A stretch of DNA of 64,000 nucleotides from CBDEGR01 sp965237895 (GTDB lineage: Bacteria; Acidobacteriota; Terriglobia; UBA7540; JAPUME01): contig CBDEGR010000002.1 of assembly GCA_965237895.1 (NCBI GenBank), forward strand, positions 1,302,001 to 1,366,000, given 5' to 3'. A program made the position numbers and the translations under genes. The notes under the pieces were generated by a model. That model ran no database searches. It worked only from the letters and a program-made list of their open reading frames with translations, and had not been told where the DNA came from. Of the stretch, positions 51,359 to 61,339 are shown piece after piece (the first letter of the stretch is position 1; each line of letters starts with the position of its first letter).

Positions 51359-52924
51359 TTAAATCACCACTGATTCACGATAGACGCCAAAGACCTGTCG
51401 AAGAGCGTCGGAGATTTCGCCCACGGTGGCGTAGGCTTTGACGGCGTCGAGGATGGGCGGAAGAAGGTTGCGGTCGCTCCGGGCCGCGTCCTCGACGGCT
51501 TGCAGCCGGGTTTGTACGCTTGCGGCATTGCGGCGAGCCCGCAAGCGGCGGAGGCGCTCGACCTGCTCGGTTTCAATCTTCGGGTCAATTCGTAGCGGTT
51601 CCGGATTGTTCTCCTTTTCCTCTGCGAAGCGGTTGATGCCGACGACGATTCTCTTTCCCGATTCAAGATCGCGTTGGGCTTCGAATGCCGCATCCTGAAT
51701 CTCCTTCTGGAGAACACCGGCCTCAATGGCGGCCGTCGCTCCACCCATCGAGTCGATCTTTTGCAGCCACTCTTCGGCCTGCTGTTCGAGTTTTGTGGTC
51801 AGCGCTTCGATGGAATAGGAGCCGCCGACCGGGTCAACGGTATTCGTCGCGCCGCTCTCGTAGGCGATGATTTGTTGGGTGCGAAGCGCCAGCAGGGCGG
51901 AGTCCTCGGCGGGAAGGCCCAGCGCTTCGTCCCTTGAATTCGTGTGGATGGACTGCGCCCCGCCCAGCACCGCCGCCAGCGCTTGCAGCGTCACCCGCAC
52001 CAAATTATTGTTCGGCTGCTGGGCGGTTAACGTGGACCCGGCGGTCTGCGCGTGGAAGCGGAGCATTTGGGAACGCGGGTCTTTGGCCTTGAAGCGGTCG
52101 CGCATCAGCCGCGCCCAGAGCCGCCGTGCGGCGCGGAACTTGGCCACCTCTTCCAGGAAATTGTTGTGGACGTTGAAGAAGAACGAGAGACGCGGGGCGA
52201 AATCGTCAACGGCGAGTCCCCGTCGGAGTGCGGCTTCGGTATAGGTGACGGCGTGCGCCAAGGTGAAAGCAATCTCCTGCACCGCCGTCGCGCCGGCTTC
52301 GCGCATGTGGTAGCCGCTGACGGAGATCATATTCCAGTTCGGCAATTGTTCGCGGCAGTAGGCGAAGATGTCGATCACCAAGCGGAGCGAAGGCGACAGC
52401 GGGTAGATGTAGGTGCCGCGCGCGACGTACTCTTTTAATATATCGTTCTGAATGGTCCCGGCCAGCTTCCTGACATCCGCGCCCTGCTTTTTCGCCACCG
52501 CCACATAGAGAGCCAGCAGAATCGCCGCCGTAGCGTTGATGGTCATCGACGTCGAAACCTTTTCCAGCGGGATGCCGTCGAAGAGCCGCTCCATGTCTTC
52601 GAGCGAATCGATCGCCACGCCGGCCTTCCCGACCTCTCCCAGCGACTGCGCGTGGTCCGAATCCAACCCGAGCTGTGTCGGCAGGTCGAAGGCCGCTGAG
52701 AGGCCCATCTGCCCTTGCGAGAGCAGATAGCGGAAGCGGCGGTTCGACTTGGCCGCGTCGCCGAAGCCGGCGTACTGGCGCATGGTCCACAGCCGACGGC
52801 GATACATTTCCGGGTAGATGCCGCGCGTGTAGGGAAACTCGCCGGGCGGGCCCAAGTCAGGTTCCCCTTGAAAGCAGCTTGAAGCTTCAGCGGTGGAGTC
52901 TTTGCCGGGCGCTTTAGGTTTCAT
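51359..52924 (-). CDS. Methylmalonyl-CoA mutase, large-subunit catalytic domain
   Basis: 521-residue adenosylcobalamin-dependent mutase large domain (about 500 residues, full length for the split form): YTRGIYPEMYRRRLWTMRQYA, SAAFDLPTQLGLDSDH, NATAAILLALYVA, RTQQIIAYESGATNTVDP, TVDPVGGSYSIE. It interconverts methylmalonyl-CoA and succinyl-CoA or a related acyl-CoA. The B12-binding C-terminal domain (DxHxxG) is not part of this protein and no such gene lies next to it, so the partner must be elsewhere. Sequence type is the MCM-alpha form of two-subunit mutases. Start at 52924 (MKPKAPGKD). Overlap-free with the small gene upstream (6 nt). Confidence 0.88.
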   Translation of the reverse strand: MKPKAPGKDSTAEASSCFQGEPDLGPPGEFPYTRGIYPEMYRRRLWTMRQYAGFGDAAKSNRRFRYLLSQGQMGLSAAFDLPTQLGLDSDHAQSLGEVGKAGVAIDSLEDMERLFDGIPLEKVSTSMTINATAAILLALYVAVAKKQGADVRKLAGTIQNDILKEYVARGTYIYPLSPSLRLVIDIFAYCREQLPNWNMISVSGYHMREAGATAVQEIAFTLAHAVTYTEAALRRGLAVDDFAPRLSFFFNVHNNFLEEVAKFRAARRLWARLMRDRFKAKDPRSQMLRFHAQTAGSTLTAQQPNNNLVRVTLQALAAVLGGAQSIHTNSRDEALGLPAEDSALLALRTQQIIAYESGATNTVDPVGGSYSIEALTTKLEQQAEEWLQKIDSMGGATAAIEAGVLQKEIQDAAFEAQRDLESGKRIVVGINRFAEEKENNPEPLRIDPKIETEQVERLRRLRARRNAASVQTRLQAVEDAARSDRNLLPPILDAVKAYATVGEISDALRQVFGVYRESVVI

Positions 52925-52930
52925 GCGGGG

Positions 52931-53212
52931 TCATGATCGGATGGCGCGAGCCTTGAGAAGCGAGTAGAGCGAAAAAATAACCAGGAGAGTTACCGCTCCT
53001 ACCCCGGCGTACCCGGCGTAAAACATCCCAATGCCTTCCTGGGTATCATTCTGGTAATCCCGCCAAGCCTGGTAGGTCTTATGCCCGACGAAGACGGCCA
53101 GCGCGAAGAAGGCGAGGGCTACGGTGATATGGAAGGCACGAAGGGTGCTCAGCCAGGCACGCTGTCCCCAGATCTTCAACTTCGCCATCAATAATTGTTG
53201 GAGGATGCGCAT
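52931..53212 (-). CDS. Two-helix membrane protein (hypothetical)
   Basis: 93 residues with two transmembrane helices (AFHITVALAFFALAVFVGH and GYAGVGAVTLLVIFSLYSL) joined by a polar loop (WRDYQNDTQEGIGMFY). No family recognised. It lies 6 nt before the mutase gene on the same strand, which suggests co-transcription only. Start ATG 53212; ATG 53188 (MAKLKIW) is also possible. Confidence 0.5.
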   Translation of the reverse strand: MRILQQLLMAKLKIWGQRAWLSTLRAFHITVALAFFALAVFVGHKTYQAWRDYQNDTQEGIGMFYAGYAGVGAVTLLVIFSLYSLLKARAIRS

Positions 53213-53352
53213 ATCCGAACCGGGAACCTTTCTTCTCCCACCTATCTTAACGGGAATTGCGGATTTCCTCCAGGGGTTCTTCGCATCGAAAATAGGGAAT
53301 ACGGGATTGTCCCTGCGGCGGGGCTTGGTTATAATCGGCGTTCGACGATTCC

Positions 53353-53646
53353 ATGAAGCCCGAAAAAAATACGGCCAGGAAGTATCTCATCTCGGGGCGA
53401 GTGCAAGGGGTCAGCTTCCGTTGGTACGTGGAGGAGCGGGCGCGGCGGTTGGGTTTGGCGGGTACCGTCAAGAACCTCCCGGACGGTCGCGTCGAAGCCT
53501 ATGCGGTGGGTGAGCCGAAGGTTTTGGATACGTTCAAGGCGCATCTTGAGGAGGGCCCCCGCGGCGCTCACGTCACCGGGGTTGAGGAGACCGAAGAGGC
53601 CGTGAACGCCGGCACCAAAGGTTTCGAGATCGAAGGCAGTTGGTGA
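53353..53646 (+). CDS. acyP: Acylphosphatase
   Basis: 97-residue enzyme hydrolysing acyl-phosphates such as acetyl- or carbamoyl-phosphate. SGRVQGVSFRWYVEERARRL carries the phosphate loop with catalytic Arg, and GTVKNLPDGRVEAYAVG the catalytic Asn; both residues are in place. Length is normal. Followed by apt 30 nt downstream on the same strand. Confidence 0.9.
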   Translation: MKPEKNTARKYLISGRVQGVSFRWYVEERARRLGLAGTVKNLPDGRVEAYAVGEPKVLDTFKAHLEEGPRGAHVTGVEETEEAVNAGTKGFEIEGSW

Positions 53647-53676
53647 GGAAGGTGATTTTTCAGTTCGGGAGGAGGC

Positions 53677-54201
53677 ATGGTGGAAGAGCTACGCAAGTTG
53701 ATCCGGGAAGTGCCGGATTTTCCCAAGCCGGGAATTCTATTTTACGACATTACAACGCTGTTGAAAGATGCGAGAGGACTGCGAACCGCCGCAGATAAAC
53801 TGGCCGAGCATTACACGGGCCAAAAAGTGGACCGAGTGGTGGGCATCGAAGCGCGAGGCTTTATCTTTGCGCCGCTGGTGGCCTATCGGTTGAACGCCGG
53901 ATTCGTCCCCGCGCGCAAGCCGAATAAATTGCCGGCGCCGGCCACCCGCGAGACCTATACGCTCGAATACGGTGAAGATTCGCTGGAGATTCACAATGAC
54001 GCGGTCTCGAAAGGCGAGCAGGTGCTGATTATCGACGACCTGCTGGCGACCGGCGGCACGGCGGCGGCGGCGGTGCGGTTGGTGAAGGCGCTCGGAGGAG
54101 AGGTCGCGGGCCTGGGCTTTGCGATTGAGTTGGATTTTTTGAAAGGGCGGGAGAAACTGGCCGGCTGCGACGTCTTCTCTCTGCTGCATTACTCGAAATA
54201 G
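53677..54201 (+). CDS. apt: Adenine phosphoribosyltransferase
   Basis: 174-residue purine-salvage enzyme making AMP from adenine and PRPP. VLIIDDLLATGGTAAA is the PRPP-binding loop; VPDFPKPGILFYDITTLL, GIEARGFIFAPLVAYRL and PARKPNKLPAPATRETYTLEY (in two parts: PARKPNKLPAPA, TRETYTLEY) are typical. ATG 53677 follows GGGAGGAGGC. Its 3' end is overlapped for about 170 nt by the extended frame of the convergent thioredoxin-fold gene. Confidence 0.94.
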   Translation: MVEELRKLIREVPDFPKPGILFYDITTLLKDARGLRTAADKLAEHYTGQKVDRVVGIEARGFIFAPLVAYRLNAGFVPARKPNKLPAPATRETYTLEYGEDSLEIHNDAVSKGEQVLIIDDLLATGGTAAAAVRLVKALGGEVAGLGFAIELDFLKGREKLAGCDVFSLLHYSK

Positions 54202-54970
54202 CGGGGTACAAACAGGTTGAAGCAGGGCAAGTTGCAGGAGGGAGCGAAACTTTTTTCGCTTCTTCGTAGGTACCCGTATCGGGATGGACTACCGCCAGCT
54301 TCAGCACTTTTTCCAGGAACATGGCCTCCGGCAGTGCTCCTTCGAGCGATGCCGTTTTATTCACAATGGTCTTCGGAACTGCGCGAACGCCGTAGGTGGC
54401 CGCCAGGTCGGGAAACTGTGTGGCCTCGACGCAATCGGCGGTGACGTACTCGTTTTCGAGAGCGAATTGTTGAGCCAAGCGCACGGCCTGCGGGCAGTGC
54501 GGGCAGTGCGGTCAGGTGGGCGTGACGAAGACTTCGAGGTGCGGAGGTTCGGTGATTTTCTTCAGCACCTCCTTGCTTGCGGGCCCCAGGCCGGAGTCGC
54601 CCTTCGAAACCGAAAGAATCGCTTCCACGAGGCTCGAAAACTCATACCCCAGGGGAAATCCGTAGAAACGAATCCCAAAATCTTTTTCCCCTTCGTCTTT
54701 TCCTTCCTTACTTTCCTCTCTGCCGGCCACGGCGGTCGAAGGAGCGCGTTCCACCTTCCATGCGGCGGCTTTCTCGCGGTCGATCTGTAGGTTGTAGATC
54801 TCGAGCGAAAGTTTTTCCGAAAGCGCGCAAAGCTCTGCGAGCAATTCTCGGGTTTCGCGGGCGTGCTCGACGTTGAGCCCCTGCGTGAAGTGGACCAACT
54901 TCACCGGCGAAGACATCTCTTCGAGAACTGTTCGGAGTTGCTGCTGTTGCTCGTCTGAGATAAATGCCAC
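54029..54970 (-). CDS. Glutaredoxin-like protein disulfide oxidoreductase with in-frame UGA at the active site (candidate selenoprotein or pseudogene)
   Basis: N-terminal frame from ATG 54970 (MAFISDEQQQQLRTVLEEMS, then PVKLVHFTQG) is the first thioredoxin fold of the PDO/Grx-like family. The second fold begins LEVFVTPT, hits UGA at 54512-54514, then continues in the same frame: PHCPHCPQAVRLAQQFALEN, ending with AVPKTIVNKTASLEGALPEAM. In relatives the UGA position is the first Cys of CPHC or the residue before it. Here a 9-nt tandem repeat (CCGCACTGC twice) leaves an intact CPHC three residues further on. A SECIS-like hairpin follows the UGA (54480-54501). Against Sec: the frame has lost its normal stop and runs on antisense to apt. 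No selenium machinery is seen here except a broken SelA-like gene. Either Sec or decay is possible. Confidence 0.55.
54480..54501 (-). promoter_or_regulatory. SECIS-like hairpin after the UGA
   Basis: On the minus strand, CGCAC pairs with GTGCG and, across one mismatch, GCC pairs with GGC, closing a CGCA loop. Position 1 after the UGA is 54511, so the loop is 20-23 nt downstream and has G at its second position. This fits the bacterial SECIS pattern (short stem just after UGA, G in the first loop bases). Such GC-rich stems also arise by chance. Confidence 0.35.
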
Positions 54971-54991
54971 TTTATTTCCCCATGATTCGAC

Positions 54992-55804
54992 TTAAGATTT
55001 TTTTCTCTTCGAGATCGGCCGCTGTCGGCCCGTGCTGCCCGGGCTGGGCGGCGCGGGAATTTCGCGGGCAAAGTTTTCGGCGAATACCTGGTATCCCTCG
55101 TTGGGAGGAAACAGATGGGTCATCAGCTCCAAGCGCCGGCGAAGCGCCGGGACCGGAAGATCGGAGGGCCCCAGGCGAACCTCGACGTCGTGCCAGAGAC
55201 CGTGAACGTATTCGGAGAGGGTGCCGGCGAAGGAAGCGGCCAAGTAGTCATCCAGCTTGTCTTTTTTCTCCCGGGTTGAGGCCGCCAGGAAGTTTTTCTT
55301 CACCGCCTGCACGTCTTCGTCGATTTCGCCGGGGACGCCGTCTTTCAGCTCCTGTTCCAGGAGCCGGCGGTACTGGGACCGTTCGCCTCGGCTCAACCGT
55401 TCCTGCAGGATTTCCCCGATCGCCGCCAGAAGCTCAAATCCCGCATCGTGCGCGTTCGATTCTCGGCAAGCGACGACCACGTGGAGAATCTTGTTTTCTT
55501 CAACCCATACCACCGTGTGCGTAGCTCCTTTGGGCTTTTCTTCGCGTACCACGTCCTCTTCCGGCAGGCATTCGATGTAAGGGACGGCCCAGACTCGTGC
55601 CGGGGCAAGCCTTGAGGCGACCGGCGCGGGAACGGCGCTGACCGGGTCCCGTACAATCGTACGTTCTTCCGAAGGCGCAAGAAGAATCGCCGAGCAGTAT
55701 TCCCACTTGTGCTCCAGGTGAGAGACGACGCTCAAGGATTGTCGGACGAATTCACGAACAGGAGCGCCGAATTTCGGTTCAGGTGTCAAGTCCGGATATT
55801 CCAT
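54992..55804 (-). CDS. Hypothetical protein, 270 residues
   Basis: No family recognised. The N-terminus (MEYPDLTPEPKFGAPVREFV) is soluble-looking, with no signal peptide or membrane helix. There is a mixed alpha/beta segment (EYCSAILLAPSEERTIVRD, ARVWAVPYIECLPEEDVV, THTVVWVEENKILHVVVACR), helical regions with many Glu and Arg, and a basic tail (GRQRPISKRKKS). Two Cys only. It lies between mtaB (44 nt upstream on the same strand) and the PDO-like gene, probably in one transcript with mtaB. Function unknown. Confidence 0.5.
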   Translation of the reverse strand: MEYPDLTPEPKFGAPVREFVRQSLSVVSHLEHKWEYCSAILLAPSEERTIVRDPVSAVPAPVASRLAPARVWAVPYIECLPEEDVVREEKPKGATHTVVWVEENKILHVVVACRESNAHDAGFELLAAIGEILQERLSRGERSQYRRLLEQELKDGVPGEIDEDVQAVKKNFLAASTREKKDKLDDYLAASFAGTLSEYVHGLWHDVEVRLGPSDLPVPALRRRLELMTHLFPPNEGYQVFAENFAREIPAPPSPGSTGRQRPISKRKKS

Positions 55805-55847
55805 AGCCCTCCCCTATGAATGTTTATCGGCATCGGGTGATTTCTCC

Positions 55848-57236
55848 TTAAAAATGGCTGGAAACGGGGCTTCCCAGTAGGTGTTGATTCCGGCGGCCGG
55901 TAATGGTCGCCTCGACCAGGCGGTTCCCCGCCGTATCCTGCTGGGAGAGAAGAACCTTCAGGTAATTGCTGCTTAAGCCTAGCGGACCTTCTCCGGCCTG
56001 TCGGTCGAGAGTCAGGACCGAAAGGGTGCGGCCCAACTGCTCTTCCAGGAAGCGGATGTGCTTGGCGGCCACCAGGGCTCGAATCTCCCGGCTTCTCTCC
56101 TTCGCCACGCGCCCGTTCACATGGGCCGGCATTTCCCCCGCCGTTGTTCCGGTGCGGAGCGAGTAGGGAAAGACGTGAACGTAGGTGAAAGGAAGCGATT
56201 CGATCAACTGCACGCTTTCCCGATGATCTTCTTCCGTCTCGCCGGGAAAGCCGACCATGATGTCGGCTCCGATCGCAGCATCCGGCATCCGCTCCCGGAT
56301 GGCTTCGATCCGCTCGGCGTATTGGGAAGTCCAATAGCGGCGGTTCATCAGGCGGAGAATACGATTGCAGCCGCTCTGTAAGGGAACATGAAAATGCCGC
56401 GCCATGCGGGAGTCCGTGGCGACAAGGCGAATCAAATCGGGCGTCACGTCCATCGGCTCGATGGAGCTGATGCGAATACGCGCCAGGTCGGTTTCGGATA
56501 ATAACCTCTCCAGTAAACCGACAAAGTTGAGCGAACGGCCCAAGTCCTTCCCATAGCTGCCCAGGTTGATTCCCGAAAGCACGACTTCCCGGTAGCCGGA
56601 CTTAGAGAGTTGCCGGGCCTGCTCCACGGTTTGCTCCGGCGGCAGGCTACGGCTGTTGCCGCGGACGTAGGGAATGATGCAAAAGGAGCAGCGAGCATTG
56701 CAGCCGTCCTGGATTTTGAGTGTGGGGCGTGTCCGTGTGTCGGAAAAGAACGGCTCGCCCAGTAATTTTTTTTGCTCGAATATGTCGCCGACCAGAACCT
56801 TTGCTCGCTCCAATTCGAATGGAATTTGGGGGGGAATCGAAGGTTCAGCCTCTTTCCTCGCTTGCAGCTCCTCGAGGGAGACGAACCCGCTGGGCACGTT
56901 GCTCGGCCGGAAAAGATCGTGAACCTGTTCTTTATGGGAATTCCCGACGACCCAGGTGACGCCTTCCATTTGGGCCAACTCGTCGGGCGCGCGCTGCGCG
57001 TAGCAGCCGGTGACCAGGATCTTGCATTCCGGGTTTTGGCGGTGGATACGGCGGATGATCTGCCGCAACTCGGCATCGGCCCTGGCCGTGACCGTGCAGG
57101 AATTGAGCAATGCTACATCGCAGCGGTTCGTCGTGTCGGCTTCCTGCCAGCCTTCGCGGATCATTTCCCGCCGAAGCGTTGCGCCGTCGGCTTGGTTGGC
57201 GCGGCATCCGAAGTTGAGAACGCGGAACGAACCCAT
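55848..57236 (-). CDS. mtaB: tRNA (N6-threonylcarbamoyladenosine37-C2) methylthiotransferase MtaB-like
   Basis: 462-residue radical-SAM enzyme with an N-terminal UPF0004 domain (LNFGCRANQADGATL, NSCTVTARADAELRQIIR, ILVTGCYAQRAPDEL; the three Cys bind the auxiliary cluster) and a radical-SAM core (IQDGCNARCSFCIIPYVRGNSRS in two parts: QDGCNARCSFC, IIPYVRGNSRS), and SGINLGSYGKDLG. The subtype MtaB (MiaB-like, ms2t6A) is favoured over MiaB by NQADG and the SSIEP region. A short TRAM-like C-terminus ends in RRNQHLLGSPVSSHF. ATG 57236; start unambiguous. Confidence 0.88.
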   Translation of the reverse strand: MGSFRVLNFGCRANQADGATLRREMIREGWQEADTTNRCDVALLNSCTVTARADAELRQIIRRIHRQNPECKILVTGCYAQRAPDELAQMEGVTWVVGNSHKEQVHDLFRPSNVPSGFVSLEELQARKEAEPSIPPQIPFELERAKVLVGDIFEQKKLLGEPFFSDTRTRPTLKIQDGCNARCSFCIIPYVRGNSRSLPPEQTVEQARQLSKSGYREVVLSGINLGSYGKDLGRSLNFVGLLERLLSETDLARIRISSIEPMDVTPDLIRLVATDSRMARHFHVPLQSGCNRILRLMNRRYWTSQYAERIEAIRERMPDAAIGADIMVGFPGETEEDHRESVQLIESLPFTYVHVFPYSLRTGTTAGEMPAHVNGRVAKERSREIRALVAAKHIRFLEEQLGRTLSVLTLDRQAGEGPLGLSSNYLKVLLSQQDTAGNRLVEATITGRRNQHLLGSPVSSHF

Positions 57237-57498
57237 TAATTGTATTGTATGCGCGAAGGGCCGAAGGACTCAAGTCTTACTCCAGCGAGCCTCACCGTGC
57301 GGGTTTCGGTTCCCGGAAAACGGCATCTTATGCTAAGGTAGAATCCTGCGGTGTTCTTCCGCAATCTCCCCCTCCCGTACCCTCGAAGGCGGTTGGGTAC
57401 CAGACAAATTATAAAAACCGGGCAATATACTAAATCCAGGCAATAGAAAAGAAAGACTGAAAACGGCCTAAGTATTCCCGGCCGGAATTATTAATTCC

Positions 57499-58725
57499 AT
57501 GGTTTCAAACGAACGATTTCGGCTCCCGAAAGTTTTGTATCTCTCCTTCGCCCACTTTACGGTGGACTTCTACGCCGGGTTCCTTGCGCCGCTGCTGCCG
57601 ATCCTCCAGGTCTCCCTGGGGATGTCCATTACTAAGACAGCGTCGTTGGTGACGATCTTCACCCTGACGGCGTCACTGCTGCAAGCGCTCTTCGGCTACC
57701 TGTTTGACCGATGGCGGGGAATAAATATGGTGGCTCTGGCGCCGGTCCTGGTGGCTGTTACGGTGAGCCATTTCGGATCCATGAATTCCTACACGTCGCT
57801 GGTGCTGTTGATGGTTGCAGGGGGAATCGGCATTGCGGCTTTTCATCCCCATGGGGCGGCGCTTTCGGCGCTGGAAAGCGGCGAGCGTCACGGTGTCGGG
57901 ATGTCGATCTTTGTTACCGGCGGCAGCGCCGGGGTCGCCGTCGGCGCTTTGGTGGTCGCCCACTTAGTGGAAAATTTCGGGTTGGCCTCCATCCGTTACA
58001 CGGTAGTCTTTGGTTTGCTGATGGCGATCTTGTTTTGGCGAAAAGTCAGCTATGAGCGGCTGGAAGGAAGGGAGTTGGCGCCGAAGAGTTCCTCGAACCC
58101 ACTGATCGGTTACGGATTTCTGGTGCTGCTCGGGCTGATGGCGATGCTGCGGGCGTTCATGATCCTTGGGTTCCAGAGCTTCGTGCCGCTCTACTTAGCC
58201 AATCAATCGGTCGGGTTGCCCACCATCGGTTGGGTGCTGTTCGCTTTCAATTTGGCCGGGGGAATCGGGGGACTTACCGGCGGCAGTTGGGCCGAGCGCA
58301 TCGGAGAAAAGGGAGTCGTCTTTGCTTCGTTCCTGCTGCCGATTCCCATGCTGCTGGCTTTCTTGTATTTCGGCAGCAGCATTGCCGGGATTTTCTGCTT
58401 CGGGTTAGCCGGTTACACGATCGTCAGCGGTGTTCCGATTCTGATTGCCATCAGCCAGCGGAGTTTTCCCAACCGCGTCGGTGTAACCTCAAGCGTGGTG
58501 ATGGGCCTCAGTTGGGGGACAGGGGCGATCTTACTGATCCCCATGGGGAAGATCGCCGAGCAAGTCGGCCTCTACAGCACCCTTTGGGGATTGGCCTGGA
58601 TTGGATTCCCGGCCTTCGCAGTAGCTTACCGGGTCTTTTCGGGGAAGGTGCCGACATCCAATTCCGCATCTCCCACAGCTCCCGAGAATTGGGAGACCCC
58701 CAAAAACTTGACTCCTTCCGCCTGA
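57499..58725 (+). CDS. Fosmidomycin-resistance-like MFS transporter
   Basis: 408 residues with twelve expected transmembrane helices. Segments VLYLSFAHFTVDFYAGFLAP (helix 1), GGIGIAAFHPHGAALSALE (with FHPxG), IFVTGGSAGVAVGALVVAH and GVTSSVVMGLSWGTGAILL match the Fsr family of the major facilitator superfamily. Members export fosmidomycin and other compounds. ATG 57499; the 262-nt gap upstream shows no clear promoter. Monocistronic; 3' end is 9 nt from the convergent oxidoreductase. Confidence 0.82.
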   Translation: MVSNERFRLPKVLYLSFAHFTVDFYAGFLAPLLPILQVSLGMSITKTASLVTIFTLTASLLQALFGYLFDRWRGINMVALAPVLVAVTVSHFGSMNSYTSLVLLMVAGGIGIAAFHPHGAALSALESGERHGVGMSIFVTGGSAGVAVGALVVAHLVENFGLASIRYTVVFGLLMAILFWRKVSYERLEGRELAPKSSSNPLIGYGFLVLLGLMAMLRAFMILGFQSFVPLYLANQSVGLPTIGWVLFAFNLAGGIGGLTGGSWAERIGEKGVVFASFLLPIPMLLAFLYFGSSIAGIFCFGLAGYTIVSGVPILIAISQRSFPNRVGVTSSVVMGLSWGTGAILLIPMGKIAEQVGLYSTLWGLAWIGFPAFAVAYRVFSGKVPTSNSASPTAPENWETPKNLTPSA

Positions 58726-58734
58726 AATATCTTC

Positions 58735-60021
<1,287 letters not shown>

Positions 60022-60177
60022 ACTCTGATCCTCCTCGGGTGAGTGATGGAGCGTTACCGAGTCCTGCCTGTCTGAATGGATTGGATGGCTCTTCCGCTTT
60101 TCGGGCGTAAGGACCGTTGCTACTCTAAATCATTTTATCCGGGAAATCCAAGTGGTAAAAAGAGGTCGCGGGCCTGA

Positions 60178-61233
60178 TCAATCGTACTTTTTAACCTGCG
60201 ACTGATGCCCGCGCAGGTTCTCCTGCTGCTCGAGGGGCCGCACAATGCGGAACCCGGCAAAGATCGCCTCCGTATGCCACCAGATGCTTTGCGGCAACTG
60301 CGGGTCCCGCTGGCTCCACATCACCTCGGAGGCGCGCCGCGCGGCCGAGCGAAGCAGCGCAGCTTCATCGTACCAGGAGCCTCCTCGCACCACGTGCGGG
60401 TACTTCTCCTTGGTCGGAATCAGCACCGGTTCGAGGACGGCCGTACTGAGGTCGAACTTTTCGTAGTAATCTTTTTCGTAAAGGTCCAAGACCCACTCGG
60501 CGAGATTACCGTGCATGTCGTACAAGCCCCAAGGGTTCGGTTTCTTCCGGGCGACCTTCTGCGGTTGGCCCTCGGAGTTTTTCGCGTACCAAGCATAGTC
60601 CCCCAATTCTTTGGCGTTGTCGCTGAACTGGTAGGCCGTCTTCGTGCCCGCGCGGCAGGCGTATTCCCACTCGGCTTCGGTCGGCAGACGATATGCTTTT
60701 TCTGTTTTCGCCGAAAGCCAGCGGCAGTACTCCATGGCGGCGTGGTGCGTCATGGAGATGGCCGGTTGTCCGCCGCGTCCGAAGCCGAACGTCTCATCGG
60801 TATAAGGAGGCGTCGGGCGGCTGACGGCGTCGGCGGCCTTTTCCCACTCCGACTGCTCGGCCAGGCTCACTCCCTGCCGTTTCTTTTTATAGAGGTCTTT
60901 GCTGAAGGCGTACTCGTCGTACTGCTCCCAGGTGATCTCCGTCTTGGCCATCCAAAAAGGCCGGAGGGCGACCGGATGTTGAGGACCCTCGTCCTCCGCG
61001 CGCCCGGCCTCATTTTCGTGGCTCCCCATTGGGAAAACTCCGCTGCCGGTGATGGGCACCATTTCAATTTGAATGTCGGTTCCCGGAATGGTCTCCGTAT
61101 ATGGTCGCAACTCCACCGAAGCGTCGGAAGCGGATTGTTCATCCGCGGAAACTGAAGATCGGCCTGTGCAGGCCGGGAACCCGGCGGTAATTATGATGCT
61201 GAGGATTACGGCCAACCCAGCGAATCGTTTCAC
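60178..61233 (-). CDS. Formylglycine-generating-enzyme-like lipoprotein (FGE-sulfatase fold)
   Basis: 351 residues. An N-terminal hydrophobic segment ends in TAGFPACTG with a Cys suited to a lipobox. The FGE/SUMF1 domain follows: FPMGSHENEAGRAEDEGPQH, FWMAKTEITWEQYDEYA, YRLPTEAEWEYACRAGTKTA, WGLYDMHGNLAEWVLDLYEK and RGGSWYDEAALLRSAARR. In true formylglycine-generating enzymes two Cys activate sulfatases; I see no obvious equivalent pair, so it may be a binding or scaffold variant. The substrate is unknown. Monocistronic. Confidence 0.78.
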   Translation of the reverse strand: MKRFAGLAVILSIIITAGFPACTGRSSVSADEQSASDASVELRPYTETIPGTDIQIEMVPITGSGVFPMGSHENEAGRAEDEGPQHPVALRPFWMAKTEITWEQYDEYAFSKDLYKKKRQGVSLAEQSEWEKAADAVSRPTPPYTDETFGFGRGGQPAISMTHHAAMEYCRWLSAKTEKAYRLPTEAEWEYACRAGTKTAYQFSDNAKELGDYAWYAKNSEGQPQKVARKKPNPWGLYDMHGNLAEWVLDLYEKDYYEKFDLSTAVLEPVLIPTKEKYPHVVRGGSWYDEAALLRSAARRASEVMWSQRDPQLPQSIWWHTEAIFAGFRIVRPLEQQENLRGHQSQVKKYD

Positions 61234-61339
61234 GAATCATACTCCATACGAAATGGGGCTCCTTATGGAATCGGGCGCCCCGCCTGGATTTGTCCTACTT
61301 TGATAGGATAGAGAAAGAGCGTCGCCGTCGAGGTTGGAA

